Source: Ancylostoma caninum
Lineage: Eukaryota > Nematoda > Chromadorea > Rhabditida > Ancylostomatidae
Assembly (NCBI GenBank): GCA_037903475.1
Contig: JBAJFG010000604.1
Span: forward strand, 434,001-498,000
Direction of reading: 5' to 3'
DNA: 64,000 nt
The translations under genes were made by a program, and so were the position numbers. This document shows, piece after piece, positions 1 to 10,870 of this stretch. A model generated the notes under the pieces. It was not told the DNA's origin and ran no database searches. It saw nothing but the letters and a program-made list of their open reading frames with translations. Position 1 is the stretch's first letter; every line of letters starts with the position of its first letter.

Positions 1-890
1 TTATCAGTTGAAACATCCATATGATCGATGTCAAGGAAGTTTCTAGAAGCACTGCTGTCCTAGCGGACCCATTTTTCATAGGTGGACTAGCAGCTATATC
101 TACTTTACAAAACTATACTTTTCCCAGCAAAGAGCTGTTTTTTCAACTTTAATTCAACGTCGACCTGACGCATATGGTTACTTTCAGAAACATTGGCTTC
201 AGTGATGATAAAAGTAAGATAGATCTGCGAGAAAGGCCTTTCCTACTCCATCTAATGTCTTGAAGAGTTGCCCATACACTAGGCGACTTTCGCTGATGAA
301 GCTCTGTTCCACATTGGGAAAAAGATCATCGTCCAGGGGTGCCTCACTTTTGCGGACCTCCAAAGTAACATAACTAAATTCTGCCTTCTCTTGTGCTGAT
401 GCGCTTCGTTATGAACATACTGCTTCCAGTGTTTGTAGTGTTACGTCTGGACTTCTTCATTAGCAGGTGAGCTCATCGCCCGCTGCAAAGATCGCGGCTC
501 TTCGTGCACCTAACCCCCCACCTCGCAGTTTTACAATGATTTCATTTCTCGTGGATTTTCTCGAAGTGTAGAACTGCGACATCCGTATGGCATCTATTAG
601 GGAACAGCCCTTCAACAGCCGAGCATCGTACTGTAAATTGGATGGTGCAGTTATATCACTGCAAAAAATAGGCGATCAAGAAACAAGATTGTACAGTGAT
701 GCTTTCTAGCGTGTTCTTGGTTCTTTTGACATTCGGACGTGTTATAACGTGGAACGTTGATGTGTGGTTACAAAACGTGGAGATTATACAATCGAAGGGA
801 TAACAATTTAATACGGAATTCAGGGTAAAGAGCTTTTTCGCAATGGGAATGGATTTTGCGACAAAGTTTGACACAGTAGTTAAGCCGCAC
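1..890. other. No gene recognised
   Basis: I see no conserved coding segment, RNA gene or terminal inverted repeat here. The right edge may hold eroded upstream parts of the LINE fragment that becomes readable from about 900. The short open frames are no longer than expected by chance. Confidence 0.5.
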
Positions 891-899
891 CCTGTATTA

Positions 900-1810
900 T
901 CTCGTAAATGTTCAAGGCGACAGCGAACTTTTGCAGCAAGCTATCGATTCGGTGTGAAACTGGTCGCGGCTATGGAAACTACCCTTGTCTGAATTAAAAC
1001 TAAGATTTTACACATAGGGCAGAGCAACAGTCGCCTTTCGTACACTTTCGTACACTCTTGGACAAGGAACAATCCAGCCAGCGAACGATGTCTTGGACCT
1101 AGGTTTTCTTGATGACAGAGAACTTAGCTTCAATGCGCATTGTCACCAGATTGCAGTAAAAGCCATAACGATGGTGTGGAGCCCTTCTAGAGCACTTTCT
1201 AACAGGAACTCCTCAGTTTCGCTTAAGGTCTTCAAGACTTACGTTTGCCCAATCCTTGAGTATGGTTCTATAGTATTCAATCCTTCTAAACGCAAAGTTA
1301 TTTTAGAGTTGGAAAATGTTCAGAATAGCTTCACTCTTAAACTACTGATTAGAGTGATTTTTTCCCTGTATGATTCCATCCCTTCAAGTACAGTGAGAAA
1401 TAAAATCTTAGGGCTTCACTCGTTGAGTTATAGGAGAAGAAAACATGATTGGCTCCTGATGTATAAAATCCTACACGGACTAGTTGGTCTCGCACCCAGT
1501 CGTATGTTTAGGCCTTCTTATATTCGAGGTTCAACTAGCAAACTGCTAATAGCTAGGCCTAGGAAAAGTGTCAGACGACGGCTCTTCGTTTATAGAGCTG
1601 GCACAGACTACGAAAGGTTCAGTCGAAAACAGTTCATTTCTACTAAATTCAGTTCGTTTAAAGAGTGCTTGACTCGTACCTGAGGCCGTGATACGACATT
1701 CGGTATTTGTTTACATTTGTTTGAGTTACTTGTTTATGTTTGTTCTGTTTTGTTCTCTCGTGGTTATTTTATGCATGGCTCGCCATGTAATGAATACAAA
1801 TACAAATTAT
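900..1810 (+). mobile_element. CR1-like LINE fragment, 3' end of reverse transcriptase plus 3' tail
   Basis: A 5'-truncated non-LTR retrotransposon. The open part is 1093-1683 and ends in a natural TGA. In the same direction the homology extends back to about 900, with stop codons, through segments resembling LQQAID, then W..LPLSELK, then DVLDLGFLDD. The open part has the usual order after the RT palm: YVCPILEYGS (thumb), LENVQNSFT, a LGLHSL..RR..HD block and a C-terminal RLF..RAG.DY..F segment. The catalytic FADD box is absent or unreadable. The 3' UTR (1684-1810) ends in a small hairpin, CATGGCTCGCCATG near 1773, then a short AATAC-type repeat tail, as in CR1-group elements. Upstream stops and the missing palm mean it is dead. 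The clade name is tentative; the RT C-terminus call is firm. Confidence 0.85.
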
Positions 1811-2515
1811 ACACTATACATGCAGGCGTGAGGTGTGACGCACTCAGCAGTACCTACTGTAATTCTGCAATTTTTCAATCTGTTGGGCGTTTGGCTGCGG
1901 GATGTACTAATTAACGCAAAATCCGTTGCACTAAGACCACAATGGAAGCACCTTTTAAGAAATTCATCGCTCGATTCTTGAAACACACTAGTCTTCATTT
2001 CGAGTTGTTCAAATTTTTGGATCTTTAGGGATTTAGATCGAATCTTGTAAGATGAAATCCTTCGTTGGATCATACGAATAAGATCTATAATATCAGAAAA
2101 AAAAACAAAGTTGACGAAGACAAACCTACAAAAGTTTTACACCATGGATAAAAGTCTTACACCAACCTAATATGTGCATATGATAGATATCACGTATGCA
2201 GAAGGACAACCTATGGTACGTTCTTACCTCTATGTTGCACAGAGGAAGATTTTCCTCTCCAAGGTGACGTGTTCCCGAGAGGGCGTATTTCTTAAACCTC
2301 TTTACCCGTATATGGTGAAGAGAACGAAATAGGCAGCATTTCTTTATGAGTTTTTATAATCTTTTTCATATTAAATCTTTTCATTACATTAAAATTTTTT
2401 TCGACACAGAAACCTCCTAGAATAGTGAAACTGCTGAAGCACCTCAGCAAAAGAAATAGTTAAATTGATTCAGTGTTTTTTTTTAATCTAGAAAGAACTG
2501 GAGTACAAAAACTAG
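1811..2515. other. AT-rich spacer with an isolated mariner-like end
   Basis: No coding segment is supported. A CACCAACCTAATA string at about 2160-2173 matches the right terminus of the mariner at 26.07 kb, but no partner end was found, so it may be a relic or chance. Confidence 0.3.
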
Positions 2516-2518
2516 GTG

Positions 2519-2934
2519 CAGGGAACTCCAAACGGGCGGTTGTGTGCTAACAGTGCCGCTATACTGCTCGAGGAGTATAGCGGTTCCGGTCGCGGCGTCG
2601 CGGCGACAGTGGCCGTCGTGCGTATTGATCGTGGGCGGGGCGTCGCTAGCGACGGTCGCCGCTGTCGTCGACAACAGCGACCGATCGTCGCCGCTGTCGA
2701 CGACAACAGCGACGGTCGGTCGCCAGTGTCGACGACAGCCGCGACCGAAACCGCTATACTCCTCGAGGAGTATAGCGGCAGCCTAAGGGCGGAACCGCGG
2801 CGCGGCTCTCTTGGACACAGACACAGAGTTTCTGCATGTGCTATTGCTTGTCTGCTTCCGGTAGCAGCAGACAACTCGAGTGCCACGCAGCGCCGCGGTC
2901 CCGCCCCTTGCACACGGCCGTTTGGAGTTCCCTG
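2519..2934. mobile_element. Foldback MITE with CAGGGAACTCCAAA ends, carrying a nested palindromic insert
   Basis: The ends are perfect 14-bp inverted repeats: CAGGGAACTCCAAA at 2519-2532 and TTTGGAGTTCCCTG at 2921-2934. The element at 59160-59367 has the same termini, so this is a family. The right part (about 2780-2934) also shares GCGCCGCGGTCCCGCCCC-like sequence with the 59-kb copy. The interior is very GC-rich and open in several frames on both strands, which is a composition effect and not coding. No TSD is clear: the left flank is GGTG and the right flank TAAATA. No transposase is present. Confidence 0.75.
2556..2778. repeat. Inner palindromic element nested in the foldback MITE
   Basis: Each end is itself a 28-bp palindrome centred on CTCGAG: 2556-2583 with one mismatch and 2751-2778 perfect. 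The inverted repeat continues inward through CGGTTYCGGTCGCGGC, about 42 bp per arm. The core is a run of GTCGCCGCTGTCGTCGAC-type GACGGC motifs in both directions. A related palindrome (CCTCGAGGACTATAGCGG) stands alone at about 62143-62160. This looks like a second MITE inserted in the first. Confidence 0.6.
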
Positions 2935-4850
2935 TAAATAAATGGTGCAATCACAAAAAGTGCTTGGTGGAGACAGGGGGGAGAGAAAGAGGAAGCCTTT
3001 CGATAATCTCTCCCGTGAAGCAGTGGTGTAGGCACGTTCAAGAGCAACCAATAACTTTGTAACACCGCTCCATTTTCGATGTAGCGGAAGACCCCCAGTA
3101 ATCTTATGAGCACCTTGTGGGTATTTTCAGAATTTTTACACATCCAAACGCCCTTGCCTACACCCCAGTTGAGTTTTTATAAGGGAATTATTCATTAGAA
3201 ATGGAGGACTGTCTGACCTGAAATCTGTTTGAAGGCACTCGTTTAAGCGGATCCTCTGGGGGCAGCAGCTTTTCCAGCTCAGCCTGGTCCTGACGATCCA
3301 TGATTTCCCTGCTGATTCTATGGCATCACCACAAGCCTGGAAATTATGAAGATGACTTCTGCATGCTGGAAATGTGTCACCTCTGCGAGATAAAGTGAAG
3401 TACAGTTGGAAATAATCGATTTCAGAAAGAATACGAGACAATAAAAAGAGTGCAGAGGGGTCAAAATGAATAAAGCAAAATTCAGATACGTACGATTACA
3501 TCCATGAAGTGTAAAACAAAGCTTTGCGAGTGCTGCATAGTCCCAACAAAATCAACTCGGATTTGAGAAAAAATTATAATTACTTTACAGCTGCTCCAGG
3601 GCTGCTTGCAATGAGTCTAGTTCCGTTGGTTACTGGCACAGTTACCCTCCGACATACGTAAATGGAAGCTTTAGAGGATGCAACCAAATCGAGTACGAGG
3701 GGAATATGAGATCGGGAAGCTTTTCATGAAACCATTTTTGAATGGTTTTCATTTTGTGTTGAATCAGGAAACAACCACAGCTTTTCATCAGAATAGGATA
3801 TGTTCCAGGGCCCCATCATTAAGATTAGCCAAGGTAAAAGTGTCTGCACCACATAAATTTAACCGTAGTAAGCATTGACGTCAACATGTTTACACTGAGT
3901 GATCTCAACGATGCGTTCAAGACCGGAAGTTCAGAGCATTGAATAAATTTATTTCACTGATGGTTTGTGCTCCAGATGCGGATTTGTTCAATGTTTGTTT
4001 GGTTACAATCACAGAGCTCCTTTAGACTAAAGGACAGATACTAGGAAAAAAGGAAGGAAACCAAAGAATTGTGGACCCAGTAGCCAAATTCATAATCAAA
4101 ATATTTAAGTGCACTTTATGAGCACTCAAGGCGTTCGCTCAAGTTTGCTAATGCTCGTTTCAGTATGTAAGGGGTGGAAACGAAGCTTCCACAAGAATAA
4201 TAACGGTTTTACGACCATGCAGTAGTGACATGACAAAGAATCATCAAAATTTATGAGGAGCACACCAGCCAGTGTCAGCCTTCTTGCGAAATGATTACAG
4301 CAGGAGGATGCTGAATTTATCTCAAATCATCTCAAATGCAATGGAAAATTTAAAGAAAAGGGTATGTTCCTATTTAGTAGTAAAAGTAAAGTATTAGTAA
4401 AATTTCACATTCTAGTAAAGCCTAAGTCTTTGTATATACACATGTATGTATAAGCTACTCAAAATCAACACCTTCTACATACGCCATTACTTTTCATTAC
4501 CAGAAATGTTTTTTTTTGTGAAGAAAACACAGGACCTTTCGGAACAGAAACAGTAAAAACTCAATATGAGCCGCATTTCCAATTTCCAAAAAAAAACACA
4601 AGATTTACGAGCTCGAACTAATTTTTAAGCATAAGAATATGTGAGGAGGGGTGTCAGGAGAAAAACTGGAATTTCTTTCAGATCTGAGGGTCAGAAAAAT
4701 CAAGATTTTGAGAATATGCAATCTAGGAAAAATCAATTTTACCTTGGGATAGTAGCAGCAGTATTCAAAAATGAAAGTAAGAAAACAAAAACGAGACAAC
4801 CCAAAACTCTTGTCTACTCTGTGCAATGATTTTGAAGGCCTTTTCATTAG
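2935..4850. other. No gene recognised
   Basis: The only open segments are short (for example 3136-3441 minus and 3678-3878 plus), and I recognise no family. I saw no TIR, tRNA or structured repeat. Confidence 0.4.
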
Positions 4851-4900
4851 GTTTTATTTTATTTATTTATTCGTACACCACAATATGGGGGTGCGGCAAA
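4850..4900 (-). repeat. LINE/SINE-type 3' tail with stem and AATAAATA repeat
   Basis: On the minus strand a GC-containing GCACCCCC...GTGGTGTAC stem is followed by AATAAATAAATAAAA. The same layout (GTGC-type stem, then AATAAATA tail) recurs in the window, which points to one family of retroelement 3' ends. The upstream body on the minus strand (4900-5600) could not be identified as RT. Confidence 0.45.
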
Positions 4901-7120
4901 TATACTTACGACGACTTGCACAAACAGAAAGGCATAGGGACAAAAACAATAAAACTTCGGAGAAAATAAACTAAAACTTAATAACAAATCAGAGTCAGAA
5001 TAGGCCTAGAATGTGCTATCCGCCCAAGAGAAGTATTAAGTAGCCGGGTTGAGATCAGGTTCTAACAGGCTCTAGCGATGTCTGGTGCAAGTGCCCCGCA
5101 AACCAAGAGTTAACTAGCCACGACCACCACTCTCATCAGGTGGCCAGAGTGCCCTCATTCTAGTGAAATCATCTGTACTTGTTGGCACTGCGGCACACAG
5201 GTACGCCAACTCCCTGTGGAACCAACAAGATGAGTGAGACGGCACAAAGGAAAGAAGAAATGCACCTGGAGTGAGGGCCACTATGCCAGACGATTAGGCT
5301 TAATAGCCGGAAGGGCAACAAAAGCAAGATAGTTTGAGTTCGAAATAATGTTTTGCAGAATCTGGGACTATCATACGATTGGAGCTAAATCAAGTGAATC
5401 TGCTTCCAGTTTACCCTTTCAAGCTTGAGAAAACTGAATATTTTGAGAACCCCTGCTATGCAGCGGACAAAGCTGAACAGTTTCTTATCAAACGCAAGTG
5501 AAAAAGAAGGAGGCAGGTAGGCTTGGATGAGCACGATATTTCTATGAGGGAGTGCGCTTCGAAATGCGACGAAGAATGAGCGTCGTCAACCAAAAATCAC
5601 AGGAAGCAATCAAAATGCATTCTGAAGCATAATCAAGCTCTTATTCGTAACTAATATATTACGTCAACCAAAATGTGCAACAACGACTTCTATACATTCC
5701 ACAAGGGAAAAAGTACGTAAGGGGAAAATGAAAAAAAAGCGTATAGTTAGAAACAGTTTGGCCGACTCGATGAAATAAATGTACTTTATACGGGCCCAGA
5801 ATGAAATGAAAAGAGGCTCAAAGATAACTCTTCCATTATTCATAACGAAAAATGTATGCGAGCACTTCTGAAACAAAAAGGTATCCGATGTTTTCCATTC
5901 TTAATGGACAGAAAAGGGAAATCAGGAAAGCCAAAACTCGACGAGAAAATTGAAGCACAAGAGGGGACAGAATAAGAAGTAAAGATTATATCGTACACTG
6001 CACTCAACAGAACAAATGAAGTCGCAAGAGCTTGGCTTTTCTTCCTAACCTAAATTTTGCTCTTATTTTAGAAAGAACAATTACCCAGACGATTTGGACT
6101 CTGCGGGGATTTCAAACTAAAGTGGAAGTGTTCCAGAAAATAGCAAAAATAACGTACACTCATAGACGTAGCGAAGCGGAAGAGGAAAAAAAAACATGGG
6201 AATCTACATATGCATCGGAAAAACAGAAAAAGCGGTGTATCAATAGCGGAAAAAAACTGCTTCTCCTCTATGGAAACTCCAACATCGAGTCTGAGTATCA
6301 AATAGCGTGAATTCAGAATTGATTTCCTTATTGTTGTATGTGAGAATAGATCAAAATCCCAGATTCCAAACAAAAGCAGCAGGAAGGCGTTGGTTATCAC
6401 AAGTTAAGGAATAGAGCAGCAATTTCCACCCCAATTTTAATTTTGCTTGAAATTCAAAAAAAAAATCCAACGGAAGGATCATTAATCTACAGTTTCTTCA
6501 GTTGTCTACCGCAACCCAATGAAGAATGTTAAGCCGAGTTTTTTTTGCTCAGCCTGTATTTTCGGAAAGGTACGAGCATCGGTCTTGTGCAAGAATAAAA
6601 ATGTGGGGGAAGTTCATGCAGCCCATCTGAACTAGAGAAAACGAAGATACTTGTAGCTCATTGTTGTCGCTTGTTCGGCTCCAGATTAAGAAAGCATGAG
6701 CTGGGAATTCCGGTAGCGAGACAGGGGAAAGACCCTAGATGCGCTCTTGGGCTGATGTGAGCAAGTGAGAAGTTATGTACTCGGAGGCGGTTAGATCCTG
6801 ATCTCTGCCAACTTCTTTTTGCATTGGTAATGTTAGCAAACGACGTCCTGGTTTTTGTTTTGTCCAAGTTCTTTTTGTTGCGGTACGTTTTCCTTGTACC
6901 ACCTTGAGTGCATTTGGTAAACAAAAAATAACTTCGCAGCGGTGGGGCATTGCCATTAATACATAAGCTACGTTTATACAAATGATACGTATCGATCGTT
7001 GGATAACGAAGATCAATGCGTATCTTTTGTTATCCGATCGGATCGGACTCCGACGTGCTAAACGTAGCTATAGAGTGATGACAAAGTCGAAATGAACCAG
7101 AAATTACGACTGATAGAAGA
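4901..7120. other. No gene recognised
   Basis: I find no conserved domain. The 5000-5330 stretch is more complex than its surroundings and may be retroelement body belonging to the tail at 4850. Purine-rich A/G runs (about 5700-6300) give long but unconvincing frames on both strands. Confidence 0.4.
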
Positions 7121-7124
7121 TTAC

Positions 7125-7365
7125 AGGGCAATTCATGTATATTAGAGTGCGTGCGTTAGACGTGCGCAGCCATTTGCGAAGGATTTTTCATGAAGACCAG
7201 TCAACGCGACATGTGCGTCCTCAAAGAAAAGGACGTGCGGCAGCCCGAGGCTACAAACGCGTGAGTCTAGCTACGTCAGCGACGCAACTGGCCTTATCCC
7301 TCATATAGACGCACGCTCGTCAAACGCACGCACATCAAACGCACGCATCTAGGGTAAATTGCCCT
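7125..7365. mobile_element. MITE, AGGGCAATT family (copy 1)
   Basis: Ends are AGGGCAATT (7125) and AATTGCCCT (to about 7364). Just inside each end are runs of GTGCGTGCGTTAGACG or the inverse CGCACGCACATCAAACGC. The middle has TTCATGAAGACCAGTCAACG, which matches the other three copies in inverse complement (CGTTGACTGGTCTTCACGAG at about 42726). No coding capacity. No unambiguous TSD. Confidence 0.7.
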
Positions 7366-8185
7366 TATCAGCAAGCAAGTGCGTAGAAGAGGGTGGCACA
7401 GCTTTTCTAAAATGTATCAAGCCATGAAAACGTTGAGATGTAGTCTCGTTGACAAGTCAGACATGCTCACTCATGATTTCATGGTTCCCTAACAGGTTAG
7501 ATGTGTTTGAGCATGAACATGAGCATGTGCTGTGAACAAGTTAAGAAAATTCGAAGTAATCATCGGAGAGCTAAAACGGAGAGTACTCCTGCAACTGGGG
7601 CCATATGTATGAAATCCTGACCATGTTCGGGTGGAGAATTTACGACGAGAGACAAGTGAGCAGCCGACTCCGTTCGATCTCTACCTCGTTTTCCATTGTA
7701 CGTAAATCCTGCGCCACAGTAATTTCTTTTATGCATCATAATATGTTGCACCACCACAGTCAGCATTTCCACACATTCGGCTCGTGGTGAAAACAAAAAT
7801 GCAGAAGAATTTCTCGAGTTCACAAGAACTGCAAGGTAAACATGTGAATTGACCGCTGAGGCCTATTCATTACAGTTCCGAATGTTGCAAAATTTTCGGA
7901 ACGCTTTAGGCGACACTAGGTGAAAGGTTGTAATTTGAAAAAGGTAGCGTACAAATTTTCCGAAGCAAGGACAAAAAACTTGCCAGAAAGGAAATTTAAT
8001 CGGAAACCATGAATAAATTGAATAAATACGTAGGAATAGAAGTCACACAGTATCGGTTCAAATTCAATTTGAAATGGTCTAGAAGGAAAAGGCAAAATGG
8101 AAGCCGTTGAAGTTTGCCAATTCAGTAAAAATGTGTTTAAAATCTCGCTTCCGCATGGGAGAGATCCTTATATCGTACCCTTTCT
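7366..8185. other. Mostly unassigned; weak coding-like segment on minus strand
   Basis: 7560-7720 is open on the minus strand and could be a small exon, but I recognise no domain and splice sites are ambiguous. Nothing else is supported. Confidence 0.25.
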
Positions 8186-8189
8186 TTAA

Positions 8190-8395
8190 AGGCAGCAGCC
8201 ATGAAAATTTTCAATTCCAAGATTTCAAGATAACCTTGGGTTTTCGACCATGAAGAACACGAATATGAGGGTCACTTCTACTTGAAAGGTACTCTGAATT
8301 TGCTGCGCTTGAACAAAACGGGCGAGTTGTCAGGCTTGGGGTAGGGCAAAAAATCGATAAGACTGACTTGATTGCCACATATTTCCTCAACGGAT

Positions 8396-8427
<32 letters not shown>

Positions 8428-9116
8428 TGCACTAAAAAATAAGGAAAATAAGGAAAACATTCCAGTGCTCCATAAAACAGCGTTAGTAATACAACTTCTT
8501 TGGCGAACTAATAAAGATCACCATTGTTAGCCACCTTCGCAGGTAATTTGGTGAATAAGGCATAAGTTGAAGGCGAATAGCAATTTGGATATTTCCGTGG
8601 TTTTGCAGCATATTCAAGTCAGAAAAGAACAGAAATCAGAAGAAAATGAAGCGTGGGCTGCACAGACTTACTGGTTGAGAAAAAACGAGTACAAGTGGGA
8701 AAGAATAGAAAAGAAATAGTACAAACACATAAAGTGGGAAGAAGTGTATGTTATGAAAAGAGAAAATGGAAAACAGCTGGTGAAAGGTAAGATTAGAAAG
8801 CAAACAGACACCTGCAACCACAGCAGTGTAAGAATGGTAGGGAAAAGTGCGCGAAACAAATTTTTTCAAAGAAGAACTGAGCGATTGTAGGTGAAAACAG
8901 CTGATTCGTTCCAACATCGCCCCACGACTATTTCTGCGCAGCAGGTCAACTCGTACCTGCAGGCTGGATTCGAACTGTTAAACTGATGTTATACTTGTGA
9001 TATCTCATGAAATGCGGGGTCTCTGACAGCACTTCCATCATTGAATTGTCGGGACAATGCCTGAGGTTCGAAAACTCTCAAAAGTTCGAAGGTGAAGATT
9101 ATCGTGGGTGCTGCCT
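8190..9116 (+). mobile_element. TTAA-flanked TIR element A (non-autonomous)
   Basis: TTAA stands at 8186-8189 and again at 9117-9120. Between them the ends are inverted repeats starting AGGCAGCA, about 20 bp with a few mismatches. The left interior (CCTTGGGTTTTCGACCATGA) and the right interior are shared with element B at 28655-29436, so the two are relatives. A TTAA target is typical of piggyBac-type elements, but the AGGCAGCACCC terminus is not one I can assign, and no transposase is encoded. A (TTTA)n tract at about 8394-8426 followed by TGCAC lies inside and may be a nested retroelement tail. Confidence 0.7.
8394..8440 (-). repeat. (TTTA)n tract, probable reversed retroelement 3' tail
   Basis: About eight TTTA units followed on the plus strand by ATGCAC. 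Read on the minus strand this is GTGCAT then (AATA)n, the layout of the dispersed 3' tails in this window. Confidence 0.5.
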
Positions 9117-9120
9117 TTAA

Positions 9121-9897
9121 GCTTTTTTAGTTCTGAGAGCTTCAGCGGCCATGAGTATACCCAAATAGTGCGGCCTCATTACACAGATTGGGGCATTCGT
9201 AAACATCGAAGCTGAACATACCAGGATATTTCAAGGGATGGGACTAATATTGAAAAAAAATCTCTGATACAATTTCGAACAATGTAAGGAGGCTGCTCTT
9301 CAGAGCCTGGCAAATTTATCTATACTCTCACCAATACCCAGCTGGATATGATAGCATTCGAAGGTGGACCCAGAAGAATTTGAAAAGGTGGAGTGACAAA
9401 CTAACAATACTTTCTACTTGTATTGTGAGTGAGAACAAGGGTGAAGAATTTATGTGACTTGTAAGAATCGTCTCGCTAATGTCAAGGTTCGCAGCCTGTT
9501 GGTGATGTGGACATAACTAGAAAAGCAACTAGCAACGGTTCACGTTTTCAGCGTGGTAGTTGCCGGCCGATGGCTAGAGCGATGTGAGCATTCATCTGAA
9601 ACGATGTGGAAGAGCTTCATATTACTGGGGAGAGAACTAAGATCGAGCCTTCTAGCAGACACTTCACATCGAAAAATTCCGAGTGGAAGTCAAAGGAATA
9701 AGTTTCTTGAAGAGAGCGCAAATTAAAACAAATCGAATTAGGAGACAAACAAAGAGGTTAGGAATTATGAACTGCATTTCTGCAAGCTTTAGTTGGCCAG
9801 AAGGGTCCGGTATTCATTGTTCAATTAGCATCTCAATTTTTTTCTACTCTAATCCTGGTTGCAATTTATAATATTTTGTTTGTTCGTTTTTTTTCAG
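9121..9897. other. No gene recognised
   Basis: No domain, TIR or RNA gene was seen. The last part, before the T-rich acceptor at 9885-9897, would be intron if the next exon candidate is real. Confidence 0.35.
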
Positions 9898-10099
9898 CAC
9901 GTTGTATGACGTGTCAAATAAAAATGAAACTGAATTCTCCGTTACACTTATTATACGCGAGAAATCTAGAAACCAGAATTCTGCCAATGTCACTTCAAAA
10001 CTACTAGACGCCTCAGAGACTGGAAAATTCGAACAAATCTCTGGAGAAAACATTCAGAATCACATGAAATTTCTAGGAGGCAAAATTTCCAGAAAATAA
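9898..10099 (+). CDS. Possible terminal exon, unknown protein
   Basis: A strong nematode-type acceptor, TTTTTTTTCAG, ends at 9897. It is followed by a 66-residue open segment to a TAA at 10097-10099. The peptide is hydrophilic and rich in Asn, Ser, Lys and Glu (NKNETEFSVTLIIREKSRNQ, then LLDASETGKFEQISGEN). Composition and reading phase look more protein-like than neighbouring frames. I recognise no family and cannot locate the upstream exon. It could equally be chance. No polyadenylation signal is obvious within 100 bp. Confidence 0.28.
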
Positions 10100-10790
10100 G
10101 TTTGGATTTGAAGAAAAAGTATAGCAGTGGTGACCAGACTTAGGTACAGTTCCGTCCGTGCCGTCTTTAAAATCTTACTCTATATAAAGCGCAGACCCCC
10201 CCATCGCCGCGCGAGGGATGACAGGTCACGCTGTCATTGATCCACTCGCCTCGCCCCACCTCTTTTGCCCGCCGCCACGGGCTCAATTGCGAAAATTGAC
10301 ACGCCCAATGACACGCCCATGTATATGTATGTGTACAACATGGAAATCTTCAATTAGGACACCTAATTTGCAACGAAAACGGAATATCTTGGATCTTTAA
10401 AGCAGAGTGGGAGAACCACTGATGAAGCGAGTGTGATTTCGCAATCAGAGCCGTGAATCATCCAAATACAGCAGAGTTGTACGGAAATTTTCGCTGCACT
10501 CCTTCTAAAGCTTTAAGTAGTAATAGCAATTAGAAATTAACGGCCAGGGGAACAAATGGTGTACTCCATGAGCTTAATATTGTGCTTACGAAATAGGAAT
10601 AGAACCTATACGCAGTTTATTCCTGTTAAAAGCTAATTGTGGCCGAACCATAACAATTTCTACTTTCAGCGCTATCCCAAATGAAAACGACTTGACCACG
10701 TGAGGACCTGTGTTGCTACTCATACAAGGGACCATGTAAAAGCTCTTTATATTGAAAATAATAAGGGTTAACCTCCAAACCATTTAGGAG
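10100..10790. other. No gene recognised
   Basis: 10150-10330 is C-rich with a TATATAAAG string at about 10181; I would not call it a promoter on that alone. Nothing else is supported. Confidence 0.35.
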
Positions 10791-10804
10791 CTACGCAGCT
10801 TCGC

Positions 10805-10869
10805 AGAAAATCACTGTCATCCGCGAAGCGCGGCGAAGCTGCGCTTCGTGTGGATGACAGTGATTTTCT
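10805..10869. repeat. Long hairpin immediately before the satellite array
   Basis: AGAAAATCACTGTCATCC (10805-10822) is matched by its exact inverse complement at 10852-10869. Inside lies a second stem, CGAAGCGC with GCGCTTCG, around a GGCGAAGCT loop. The array starts two bases later at 10871. The left arm with its flank (TTCGCAGAAAATCACT) recurs near 58979, so this segment is dispersed. Confidence 0.8.
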
Positions 10870-10870
10870 A

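Noticed and set aside
2512..3051. 179-codon minus frame and 141-codon plus frame
   Set aside because: Both lie in the GC-rich nested foldback element; low stop density follows from composition.
10175..10200. TATA-box promoter at TATATAAAG
   Set aside because: Single motif without a recognisable gene or start downstream.
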